A stretch of DNA of 64,000 nt from NCBI RefSeq assembly GCF_011742925.1, contig NZ_WAEL01000013.1, forward strand, positions 62,001-126,000, in the 5' to 3' direction. The translations under genes were made by a program, and so were the position numbers. The first letter of the stretch is position 1; each line of letters starts with the position of its first letter. The DNA is from Fibrivirga algicola (lineage in GTDB: Bacteria > Bacteroidota > Bacteroidia > Cytophagales > Spirosomataceae). The notes under the pieces were generated by a model, which had not been told where the DNA came from, made no database searches, and was given only the letters and a program-made list of their open reading frames with translations. Of the stretch, positions 26,053-33,703 are shown piece by piece.

Positions 26053-27498
26053 TTACTTAAACAAATCCAGCCATACCGAAGCTTTGATGCCCACGTTGCT
26101 GCCCGCTGGCGTGTTGGTAATGCTTCGGAAATCGTAGATGTAGTACGGGCTTACCTGAGCCGAGATCCGTGGACGTCGGTACTGTAGGCCAGCCCCAAAG
26201 ATAAAGTTGTGAAAGAAGCGCGGCTGAGTGTCCACGTCAAACGAATGAAACTGCTCGTCACCCCGGTAGTAACTCTCATAACGTACCTGTTGATAAGCGG
26301 CTACATCAAAGCTGGTACCGGTCTGAACGAGTAACGACCAGTTTCGGCGTAGGGGTATATAATACTTTAGGTAAACGGGCAGGCTAACCAATGAGGTACG
26401 TACCGAAATGTCCCGAATCTGATCGTACTGAGCAGGTAAAAAAGCGCGGTACTGTTCAATGAACTCTGTTCCCGTTGCGGCATTGAAATCCCTTAATTCT
26501 TTATGTTCTTCAAGTTGTAATTGCGACGCCTGTACACCCAGCGATACGCCAAGATTTTCTGTTGGAAAAATTTCAATGGCCGGGCCAACACCCACGCCGT
26601 TTAAGGTAGCCCCTGTCTCAATGCCAACACGCGGCTGTAGGGAAGACAGCCGGAACGGCGGGCGGCTTTGCTTATCGGGTTGAGCAACCGGAGTTGTAGG
26701 CGTAATTGGTGGATTTGCTGGTTTCTGGGTCGCTGAGTCAACTTTGACCAACATAGATTTGTCTCTTTGAGTCTGGTTCGAGTCGACCGGAATGGTGGCT
26801 GTAGCTTGGGCAATGACCCGGTTCACCGAATCGGTTACGGACTCCTTTTCGGACGACGGCGTAGCCTGGCGCGTCTTATTACTAAGGATGGGGGTATTCT
26901 CACCTGGTTTGACCAACAACTTACGTTCGGTTTGATTACCCCGACTTACCTGACCCGATTCGGGCCTTTCGCTATGCGTTGAGCGGGTAATCGCCATAGG
27001 ATGCGACTCCGCCGAAGGTACGTTTAAGTGTGTGCTATCAACTTGCCGCTCGGGTAGGGTCAATCGACGATCAGCCTGGTCGGTGGCTGGCCGAACTTGA
27101 CCAGTAACCCGGTCAACGCTACTCAGCGGTTCAGCTTTCGGTTCGCGCCCATATCGATGCTCGACTACCGTCCGCTGTACGACATACACCGTATCCACCC
27201 GGTGGGTTAAAGCCGGTGGAATCGGAAGGGCCGGAGTTACAGTACCTGTGTCGGTTCGTACAGCCAGCGTTTTAGTTAGTTGCCGGATCACCTGCTGGTT
27301 TTCGTGCAGGGTGTACAACGTAGTCAGCCAGCCCGTCAGCATCAGGGCACTGAGTACCCAGCCACCATAGGGCAATAGCCTGGACCAAAAGCCCAGCGGC
27401 AGGCGTTTCCGAAACCGGTTCCAGGCACTCGGCTGGTAGGCTGGCCTGACCGATTCCAAATTTTTTTTCATCAATCGGTCGAAACGTTCGTCAGACAT
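26053..27498 (-). CDS. Putative trans-envelope anti-sigma / outer membrane barrel fusion
   Basis: The 481-residue protein starts with a short basic cytoplasmic segment (1-42, MSDERFDRLMKKNLESVRP), a single membrane helix (about 43-63), a Pro/Ser/Thr/Gln-rich linker of about 215 residues, and a beta-strand-rich C-terminal domain (about 285-481) resembling OmpX/porin-type barrels. Its start overlaps the ECF sigma gene by 8 bp, the usual place of an anti-sigma factor. I infer that it spans both membranes and couples outer membrane state to sigma activity. No ZAS or FecR motif is visible, so the anti-sigma role is by position and topology only. Confidence 0.65.
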   Translation of the reverse strand: MSDERFDRLMKKNLESVRPAYQPSAWNRFRKRLPLGFWSRLLPYGGWVLSALMLTGWLTTLYTLHENQQVIRQLTKTLAVRTDTGTVTPALPIPPALTHRVDTVYVVQRTVVEHRYGREPKAEPLSSVDRVTGQVRPATDQADRRLTLPERQVDSTHLNVPSAESHPMAITRSTHSERPESGQVSRGNQTERKLLVKPGENTPILSNKTRQATPSSEKESVTDSVNRVIAQATATIPVDSNQTQRDKSMLVKVDSATQKPANPPITPTTPVAQPDKQSRPPFRLSSLQPRVGIETGATLNGVGVGPAIEIFPTENLGVSLGVQASQLQLEEHKELRDFNAATGTEFIEQYRAFLPAQYDQIRDISVRTSLVSLPVYLKYYIPLRRNWSLLVQTGTSFDVAAYQQVRYESYYRGDEQFHSFDVDTQPRFFHNFIFGAGLQYRRPRISAQVSPYYIYDFRSITNTPAGSNVGIKASVWLDLFK

Positions 27499-28078
27499 AG
27501 TTTCGTCGGTTTACTGGATGTGTAGTAGTCCAATCCATAAGCAATTCTTGTAGTTTCTGGCGCGCTTTAGCCAGATTTGAGCGCGAGGTGCCTTCGTGAA
27601 TACCCAGCATCTGGGCAATTTCGGGATGGGAATAGCCATCGACCACATGCAATGAAAAAACGGTACGGTAGGCGGGCGGTAACTGCTGAACCACGGCCAT
27701 AATTTCTTCGGCAGCTAACCGCTCCAGCAGGTTGTCCGATTCCCCAACATCATAGGCTTCGTCAATATCTGTATAGGTCAGCGGAGATTTGTTCCGTCGA
27801 TAATGGTCAATGGCCGAATGCACCATGACCGTCCGAAACCAGGCATCAAACGGCTGCTCGGGGTCGTAGTACGAAATCTTGTTGAGTACCCGCAGAAAGC
27901 CGTCGTCGAACATTTCCTCGGCTTCTTCCCGGCTACCCGCGTAGCGCAGACAAATACTGACCCCGAAGCTGTAATAAGCCTCGAACAACTGCTTTTGGGC
28001 CGCCGGTTTTTCGCGACGGCAACCCTCAAGGATGTCAGGCAGTGCCAGGTTTTTGCTTCGTCGAAATATCACAGGCAT
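27491..28078 (-). CDS. ECF-type RNA polymerase sigma factor, autoregulated
   Basis: The start at 28078 (MPVIFRRSKNLALPDI) is preferred: a longer frame exists to 28159, but the probable promoter at 28105-28133 lies inside that extension. The 195-residue product has region 2 (LFEAYYSFGVSICLRYAG, then EEAEEMFDDGFLRVLNKI and PFDAWFRTVMVHSAIDHYRR) and region 4 (LPPAYRTVFSLHVVDGYSHPEIAQ, then EGTSRSNLAKARQKLQ). It directs polymerase to the AGGCAACGG-N16-CGTA promoters, by inference from four matching copies including its own. The partner gene at 26053 is translationally coupled. Confidence 0.9.
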   Translation of the reverse strand: MPVIFRRSKNLALPDILEGCRREKPAAQKQLFEAYYSFGVSICLRYAGSREEAEEMFDDGFLRVLNKISYYDPEQPFDAWFRTVMVHSAIDHYRRNKSPLTYTDIDEAYDVGESDNLLERLAAEEIMAVVQQLPPAYRTVFSLHVVDGYSHPEIAQMLGIHEGTSRSNLAKARQKLQELLMDWTTTHPVNRRNYV

Positions 28079-28104
28079 TACGGGGATTATGTACCGTAGT
28101 AGCC

Positions 28105-28133
28105 TACGGAATTTTCGACGGCCACCGTTGCCT
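28105..28133 (-). promoter_or_regulatory. ECF sigma-type promoter, copy C (sigma gene autoregulation)
   Basis: On the minus strand AGGCAACGG-N16-CGTA ends 27 bp before the sigma start codon. Together with copy D it forms a back-to-back promoter pair whose -35 boxes are 31 bp apart and inverted. Confidence 0.75.
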
Positions 28134-28164
28134 CCGAAAAATATATTTTTCTGTGACACCTGTC

Positions 28165-28193
28165 AGGCAACGGCGAAGGGTTACGATGCCGTA
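28165..28193 (+). promoter_or_regulatory. ECF sigma-type promoter, copy D
   Basis: AGGCAACGG-N16-CGTA on the plus strand, 44 bp before the start of the gene at 28238. Boxes and spacing are identical to copies A to C. Confidence 0.75.
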
Positions 28194-28237
28194 TGTCCTT
28201 TTGATAATCAACTACGAGCATCTAACCGTTTAATTTT

Positions 28238-29059
28238 ATGCGTGTACTCACCCTGATAGCCTCTCTGCTAACGGCTACATTCGCCTACGCCCAGGACAAC
28301 ATCGTTCTTCGAAATGGCGAGGAAATTCCGGCCAAAGTGTTGGAAATAAACCAAACCGATTTAAAGTACCGTAAGTCAGCTAATCCCGAAGGCCCCGTTT
28401 ATATGGCTCCGCTCCGCGACGTGCTGCTTATCAAATATGCCAATGGCAGCAAAGATTCGTTTGGCACTACCAGCGGATCATTGATGGCCAAACCAACCCC
28501 CAAATCGGAGGGCCTTTCCTTATCAACTACCGTAATGCAGCCGGGCATAGACGGCCTGCGGTACAAAGGTGGTTTATTTAGTCGGTTCTACTCGGCCAAT
28601 GGGCAGCGGCTGAGTAACCCGGAGGTCAAATCCATACTCTATACTCAGCCCGACGCGTTAACGAGCTTCGAGAAAGGCCGTTCACTACGTACCTGGTCGG
28701 TGGCAACGGCTATTCCCGCCGTCGCCCTAATCGGTGCGGGTGTGGGGTTGATGATTAGTGGTGAAGACGGAAGAGGTCACGACGGTATGGGTAATGATTA
28801 CCAGAACAGGGATAATGACCCGACTGACACGAATACTTCCGAAGACAATAAAGGTGACGGTCACGGCGATGGGCTGGTGGTAGGAGCCGTACTTACGGGC
28901 AGCGGGGTCTTGCTGGGAGCTACGTCACTCTGGCTAAATCACCGGGCAACGGTCCAGTTCCGCCGGGCGGCTGACCATTACAACAGCCGGGCCGCTACGA
29001 CCCTCCGGTTTGTTCCCAGTCGCCGGGGCGTTGGATTAGGAGCCGTTTTGACGTTCTGA
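28238..29059 (+). CDS. Secreted/membrane protein of unknown function in ECF regulon
   Basis: The 273-residue product has a signal peptide (to AYAQ) and an N-terminal beta-rich domain with the pattern NGEEIPAKVLEINQTDLKYR and RDVLLIKYANGSKDSF, seen in many Bacteroidota exported proteins. Two hydrophobic helices (about 153-172 and 208-228) flank an acidic, His/Asp-rich segment (DGRGHDGMGNDYQ). It is divergent from the sigma gene and carries its own ECF-type promoter, so it is probably a direct target. I cannot name a function. Confidence 0.75.
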   Translation: MRVLTLIASLLTATFAYAQDNIVLRNGEEIPAKVLEINQTDLKYRKSANPEGPVYMAPLRDVLLIKYANGSKDSFGTTSGSLMAKPTPKSEGLSLSTTVMQPGIDGLRYKGGLFSRFYSANGQRLSNPEVKSILYTQPDALTSFEKGRSLRTWSVATAIPAVALIGAGVGLMISGEDGRGHDGMGNDYQNRDNDPTDTNTSEDNKGDGHGDGLVVGAVLTGSGVLLGATSLWLNHRATVQFRRAADHYNSRAATTLRFVPSRRGVGLGAVLTF

Positions 29060-29063
29060 CCGG

Positions 29064-29109
29064 ATTCTGGAACCGAGTTTCGCTCAGCGAGTCGGTTCCA
29101 GAATTTTTT
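29064..29109 (+). terminator. Intrinsic terminator
   Basis: A perfect 13-bp stem (ATTCTGGAACCGA at 29064-29076 with its complement at 29092-29104) followed by a T-run, 4 bp after the stop codon of the 28238 gene. Confidence 0.85.
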
Positions 29110-29130
29110 CACGCTTCCTGCACGTCTGCC

Positions 29131-29481
29131 ATGACCTTCAACATACGAACACTACGGCGCATCTTGCACAGGCACGCAGGACTTGCGCCTTGGCGCGTCA
29201 ACCTTCTCAGCGACTTTCGTGAGGACCTCCATCTGACGGATTCGCAAATCGATTTGACCCTGGCCGAAATCAGTCAACTCACGGGCCTTTCGTTTCCTGC
29301 CGATACCGCGCAGCATTTGACTGATGTGTTTGATCTGCTCATTCATGTCATTCTGCGGTTGCCTGAAACCCAGGAAGCTGATTACTACTACGGGCCTATT
29401 CCAACCAAGTTAGCAGAAGGGTTTCTCGCCAACAACTATGCGCCAACGCTTGTGGTGTTTGGCAGCGTTAACTTGAACTAA
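29131..29481 (+). CDS. Small acyl-carrier-like protein, second copy
   Basis: The 116-residue protein contains FREDLHLTDSQIDLTLAE followed by QLTGLSFPAD. This matches the FxxDLxL...LxxIxxLxGxSxP pattern of the 79-residue protein at 17245 and loosely the helix II region of acyl carrier proteins. The residue aligned with the modified Ser is Asp (Ser is one place later). A C-terminal extension of about 45 residues is unlike ACPs. No signal peptide. Function unknown. Confidence 0.5.
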   Translation: MTFNIRTLRRILHRHAGLAPWRVNLLSDFREDLHLTDSQIDLTLAEISQLTGLSFPADTAQHLTDVFDLLIHVILRLPETQEADYYYGPIPTKLAEGFLANNYAPTLVVFGSVNLN

Positions 29482-29568
29482 CTGACAACACCTGATTGGC
29501 CTACTGTTGTTTGTAGTGCTTCGGCAATCCCTCAGTTTTCCTACAGAATCAAGGGCTATTCTTGCCCG

Positions 29569-30327
29569 ATGTTGTCTTTGTTCAACGGTATGAATTTTTC
29601 GCTAATGCTTAAGCCGAGGCATTGCTGGCATTCCCGGCTGTTGTGGGTACTGGTTTTTACCGGTTGGACGCTTCAAAGTTCGGCTCAGTCCGATTCACTG
29701 CCGAACGGGTCGCCGTACCGCGCCCCCCGGCTGTCGATTGCCCGGTTGGTATTCCCCTCCGCTTTTATCGGCACGGGATTATATACGCTCTCGGACAACC
29801 ATGCCTTCAATCGGTTCCGGGTACGGGGTGAGATCCAGGACCACGTTAATGGGTATCGCACTCACCTTGATGATTACCTGGCCTATGGACCCAGCGCGTT
29901 GCTGGCTGGGTTAACAGTTGCGGGTGTCAAAGGCCGCTCCACACCATTCGACCAGGCGGGTTTATGGGTAACAGCCAATGCCATTGCGGGTGCCATTACA
30001 TTCGGCTTGAAACGTACCACTGGGTATGTTCGGCCTGATGGCTCCAACAACCAGTCTTTCCCTTCGGGCCATACCTCGTTTGCGTTTGCCGGAGCGGGCG
30101 TGCTCGACCGTGAGTTTGGACAAGCCAATGTGCTCATTCCGATAGCCGGGTACGCGATGGCCGGTACAACAGGTTATCTACGCATGGTAAATGACAAACA
30201 CTGGATTTCAGATGTGCTGGTTGGAGCCGGTATCGGTTTGTTATCCGCCGAAGCTGCCTACCACGTATATCCCTGGGTCAAACGAAAACTGACCCGGCAC
30301 CGAAACCGGCACAAGCTGTCGAACTAA
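29569..30327 (+). CDS. PAP2 family phosphatase, secreted or membrane-bound
   Basis: The 252-residue product has an N-terminal hydrophobic segment (possible signal ending QSSAQS) and all three PAP2 signatures: KRTTGYVRP, PSGHTSF and LRMVNDKHWISD (the catalytic His and Asp are present). The family removes phosphate from lipid phosphates such as undecaprenyl pyrophosphate, phosphatidic acid or lipid A. Starts at 29590 or 29605 are possible alternatives. It is first in a four-gene operon; the next gene starts immediately after its stop codon. Confidence 0.88.
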   Translation: MLSLFNGMNFSLMLKPRHCWHSRLLWVLVFTGWTLQSSAQSDSLPNGSPYRAPRLSIARLVFPSAFIGTGLYTLSDNHAFNRFRVRGEIQDHVNGYRTHLDDYLAYGPSALLAGLTVAGVKGRSTPFDQAGLWVTANAIAGAITFGLKRTTGYVRPDGSNNQSFPSGHTSFAFAGAGVLDREFGQANVLIPIAGYAMAGTTGYLRMVNDKHWISDVLVGAGIGLLSAEAAYHVYPWVKRKLTRHRNRHKLSN

Positions 30328-31497
30328 ATGCTACCCGGTAGCCTATGTCTTTTTTATGCTAACGTTATGACGCTATTTGCGGTGATTACTACATGTCGAC
30401 TTGCCATTTTTGGGTGTTGTTTGTTCTGGACAAATAGTCTGTACGCCCAGCCAATTGGCTCCGGTATCATGGCTGCTCAGCAAGCGTTGGTCCGGCAAAC
30501 CTTACAGGCAATCTATAACAATAATCCGGGTCAGGCGAATGGGTTGCTGAACCAGTTGGATCAACGCACGGCGCACCACCCCGCCGTGGACCTACTGCGG
30601 GCGGTTCGGCTACATTGGCAGTGGTTTCCGGCCCGGACGGACGAGCGATTACGGAATCAGTTGGTGAACCTGCTCGAAAAAACGGCTGATGAAACCCAAA
30701 CCCAGCTCGACAAACGGCCCGACGATCCCGAACTGATATTTACTTATTTCACTACAGAAGCCATGCTGACGCGTATGGCGTATTTCGATCATCAGACGCT
30801 CAAATCGGTTGGTTACGCTAAAAAAGCCTACAGTTATCTTCAGAAAGGGCGGCCCTATCGACAGCAGTACCCTGATTTTAGTTTATCATCAGGCCTGTAC
30901 GACTATTATCGCGAAGAGTATCCAGCATTACACCCCGTTTATAAGCCCTTGGTTTGGTTTATGAAATCTGGCGATAAGCAAAACGGACTGGCTCAGTTGC
31001 TCGTGGCATTGCGGCAATCGTTGTTTTCACAGGTGGAAGCTACGCTTTACCTAACGCACATTTTAACGGATTACGAGGACCGGGCTTCGGAAGCGTTACC
31101 CTACCTGGCACAATTGGCTAAGCAATATCCGAACAACCCTTTTTTCACTGCACGGTATGCTGAGGTATTGCTTCATGCAGGACGACTGGCACAGGCAACT
31201 CCCTTAATCGATAGCCTGATGGCCACTCGATTTCTCTTTTATCAGCAATTTGGCCAATTACTGACAGCACGGCTTAAACTGGCGCAGGGTGCTTTGACCG
31301 AAGCCGATGGTCTGGCACAGACTGTACTGCAAAATCCACCGAAAGACGAAGCCTATCAAGCATGGGCCTACGCCGTGCGGGCGCGGGTTGCGGCTCAGAC
31401 GAATCAGCCGAAGCTGGCGCGTGTGTTTTATAAAAAGGTGCTTGATCTGGCTGAGTACCCGATTCTGAGCCGCGAAGCCAAACAGTATTTAAAGTAA
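30328..31497 (+). CDS. Secreted TPR-like helical protein
   Basis: The 389-residue protein has a signal-like N-terminus (cleavage near SLYAQP; a start at 30367 gives a shorter signal) followed by an all-helical domain with degenerate tetratricopeptide units, clearest in LPYLAQLAKQYPNNPFFTAR and LLHAGRLAQATPLIDSLMA. Its start codon directly follows the PAP2 stop, and the next PAP2 gene begins 3 bp after its end, so it is probably co-translated and may scaffold or regulate the phosphatases. Specific partner unknown. Confidence 0.72.
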   Translation: MLPGSLCLFYANVMTLFAVITTCRLAIFGCCLFWTNSLYAQPIGSGIMAAQQALVRQTLQAIYNNNPGQANGLLNQLDQRTAHHPAVDLLRAVRLHWQWFPARTDERLRNQLVNLLEKTADETQTQLDKRPDDPELIFTYFTTEAMLTRMAYFDHQTLKSVGYAKKAYSYLQKGRPYRQQYPDFSLSSGLYDYYREEYPALHPVYKPLVWFMKSGDKQNGLAQLLVALRQSLFSQVEATLYLTHILTDYEDRASEALPYLAQLAKQYPNNPFFTARYAEVLLHAGRLAQATPLIDSLMATRFLFYQQFGQLLTARLKLAQGALTEADGLAQTVLQNPPKDEAYQAWAYAVRARVAAQTNQPKLARVFYKKVLDLAEYPILSREAKQYLK

Positions 31498-31500
31498 AAA

Positions 31501-32265
31501 ATGACCACTAACCAACTCATTATCCGGTTGCGCAATCGGTTTAACTGGTTATCCTGTCAGTACCCTGCCGCTGTCCGCTGGGTAGCAGCCCGACTATCGA
31601 CCGATCAATTTAGCGGCCTACCCCTTACGGTATTGGCTATGTTGCTACTGGTCAACATAATGATATTATCGGAAGTAGCTGAAAATATCATCAACGCTGA
31701 GCCAATGGTTCAGGTAGATCTGTGGTTTACCCAAATGCTTTTTCACGCCCGTGGCACGGGCCTGAGTACATTTTTTTACGGGGTTACGTGGCTCGGCTCC
31801 TTACCGGCAACGATTGGTTTTGCCCTGTTGGGGTCAATCCTGCTGCTCCGTCAGCATAAAAAACGGAATGTGCTTATTCTCTGGTCGCTGATTGCTGGGG
31901 TAGCCTCTTTTGTGCAGGTTGGTAAACGTACCTTTGTGCGGGAGCGTCCCTTGCAGGTAGCCTACTATCCTGAGACGGGTTACTCATTTCCCAGTGGTCA
32001 CTCCGCAACGGCAATGATCCTGTACGGATTGCTGGCGTACTGGCTGATCCGAGGGCAACGCTCTGTTACCCGCCGGGTTGGCATTGGCGTAGCGGCCGTT
32101 GGTTTAATTCTAATGGTTGGGTTCAGTCGGATCTATCTGGGAGTTCATTTCCTAAGTGATGTATTAGGCGGCTACCTGCTGGGTCTTTGCTGGCTAATTG
32201 TCGGCATCGTGTTAACCGAGTGGCAGCGAACCAGCCACTCAAAAAGTCCCATAAGACCAACGTAA
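31501..32265 (+). CDS. PAP2 family membrane phosphatase
   Basis: The 254-residue integral membrane protein has about six helices and intact PAP2 motifs: KRTFVRERP, PSGHSATA and SRIYLGVHFLSD. This arrangement resembles the undecaprenyl-pyrophosphatase and lipid phosphatase branch (PgpB/YeiU-like). It is third in the 29569-33294 operon; its stop codon is followed at once by the start of the TauE-like gene. Confidence 0.9.
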   Translation: MTTNQLIIRLRNRFNWLSCQYPAAVRWVAARLSTDQFSGLPLTVLAMLLLVNIMILSEVAENIINAEPMVQVDLWFTQMLFHARGTGLSTFFYGVTWLGSLPATIGFALLGSILLLRQHKKRNVLILWSLIAGVASFVQVGKRTFVRERPLQVAYYPETGYSFPSGHSATAMILYGLLAYWLIRGQRSVTRRVGIGVAAVGLILMVGFSRIYLGVHFLSDVLGGYLLGLCWLIVGIVLTEWQRTSHSKSPIRPT

Positions 32266-33294
32266 ATGATTGCATCCGGTCTGCTATTATTTGGCTGTGC
32301 CTTGCTGGCATTCTCACTTAGTGCCGTTTGTGGCGGAGGGGCTGGTCTTTTGCTGCTTCCCATTTTAGGATCTATCGTACCTGGTGCACAGGTACCGGCG
32401 GCCCTGTCGATTGGAACCGTTTCCAGTTCGGCCTCCCGAATCGTGGCTTTTTGGTCGCGCATCCGGTGGGATGTTGTGGTCTGGTTTGTTCCACCCGCCC
32501 TACCGGCGGTGTGGTTGGGTGCCAGGCTGCTCAGCTTCATCAATCCATTATACCTCGAAGGGTTGATGGGCCTGTTCCTGATGGCTAACTTACCCTTAAT
32601 TTTTCGGCCTACTGTCGAACTGGAGACTACCAATCCGTTGCCCAAAGGGTACTTGGCAATCATTGGTGCTGCTGCGGGTTTCGTCTCCGGGTTGACTGGT
32701 GCCGTTGGTCTGCTCTTTAATCGATTCTACCTGCGCTACGGCCTGCAAAAGGAAGAAATCGTCGCTACGCGGGCCGCTAACGAAGTTTTACTACACGTAG
32801 TGAAGTTAGCGTTGTATTCGTCATTTGGACTGCTGACGGGCAAAGCACTGACGTTTGGAGCAGTAATTGCCGTGGCCGCATTCGTGTCTTCCTGGGGTAT
32901 GAAATGGCTGCTGCCCCGGCTGAGTGAGAGCCTATTCCGCCGGGTTGGCTATGCCGCTATGGTCGTGTCGGGACTGAGTTTATTTACCGAAGCATCGGCG
33001 CAGGTCGTCAGCAAGAATGGTGTTGATATCGACTACGCGCCTTTTCCTGACGGTCTTGAAACCCAGCTTCAATGGCGAAAGAAGCTGTTTGCCCTTGAGT
33101 TTGAATACGATGAGGGATTCGAGTTTGAACGTAGTATTCGGCTTGCCGAACTACCGCCAGATAAACAGGCTCGTGTGAACGCACTCAGCCGGGGGGCGGA
33201 CAACGTATTTCTGGAAGAAGTGTATGGTATCGACCGGCACAATTACGAGGCTTACATCTATCGTCGGGGAAAATTAGAAAAATTTGATTTGTAA
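32266..33294 (+). CDS. TauE/SafE family permease with a C-terminal extension
   Basis: Residues 1-240 form a typical TauE/SafE anion permease of about eight helices (GGGAGLLLLPILGSIVPGAQ, SGLTGAVGLLFNRFYLRYG). After the last helix (MVVSGLSLFTEASAQ) come about 100 charged residues (GLETQLQWRKKLFALEFEYD onward) not found in ordinary family members. The junction resembles the end of a signal peptide followed by a small secreted domain, suggesting gene fusion. Fourth gene of the PAP2 operon. The permease part probably exports sulfite, sulfonate or a similar organic anion. Confidence 0.8.
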   Translation: MIASGLLLFGCALLAFSLSAVCGGGAGLLLLPILGSIVPGAQVPAALSIGTVSSSASRIVAFWSRIRWDVVVWFVPPALPAVWLGARLLSFINPLYLEGLMGLFLMANLPLIFRPTVELETTNPLPKGYLAIIGAAAGFVSGLTGAVGLLFNRFYLRYGLQKEEIVATRAANEVLLHVVKLALYSSFGLLTGKALTFGAVIAVAAFVSSWGMKWLLPRLSESLFRRVGYAAMVVSGLSLFTEASAQVVSKNGVDIDYAPFPDGLETQLQWRKKLFALEFEYDEGFEFERSIRLAELPPDKQARVNALSRGADNVFLEEVYGIDRHNYEAYIYRRGKLEKFDL

Positions 33295-33703
33295 AGCGCC
33301 CTGAACTTCTAATCAAATTATCTCTTCTTGAAAGCATTTTATTGCGTTGATTCAGCCCATTTCAGGCCAACAATACCGACGATGCCGACCAGCCTGCTTT
33401 CAGCCACAAGCCATCGGTTAGCTTAAGAATGAGTAAGGAACTGGCCATCCAAACGGTAAAATAGCGAGTGCCAGCAATACCGGGTTAACAACGCCAAACA
33501 CGATGTAGACGACCCAGGATAATAGCAGGGCGACTGGCTGAAGGCAACTATCATTCAAAAGCAGGGCCAATTCGAATAGGCCCGTTGCCAACCACAGATT
33601 TCCTTCAAGATTGGTCTTTACGTTTGCGTCACCCCAAACGGAATCGGATTTGGGTGCGGTGCCCACTTCTCAGGGCATCGGGTAGCTTACCGATGGACGA
33701 CGT
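33295..33703. other. 409-bp region with at most a decayed gene
   Basis: Apart from the doubtful minus-strand frame at 33418-33666 nothing is supported here. The promoter of the second TolC/RND operon should lie in the right-hand part; I see no clear box. Confidence 0.4.
33418..33666 (-). CDS. Possible small membrane protein, perhaps a gene remnant
   Basis: An 82-residue GTG-started frame with two or three hydrophobic segments (LLLSWVVYIVFGVVNPVLLA) ends after PFGWPVPYSFLS. In another frame the next bases read LILKLTDGLWLKAGWSA before a stop, so the original protein may have been longer and frameshifted. No family recognised. It is equally possible that nothing is encoded here. Confidence 0.3.
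   Translation of the reverse strand: MGTAPKSDSVWGDANVKTNLEGNLWLATGLFELALLLNDSCLQPVALLLSWVVYIVFGVVNPVLLALAILPFGWPVPYSFLS

Noticed and set aside
31190-31218. AGGCAAC inside the TPR gene
   Set aside because: Coding, no CGTA at the right spacing.
33541-33570. AGGCAAC at 33542
   Set aside because: No CGTA box at the required 18-bp distance, so it is not counted as an ECF promoter.
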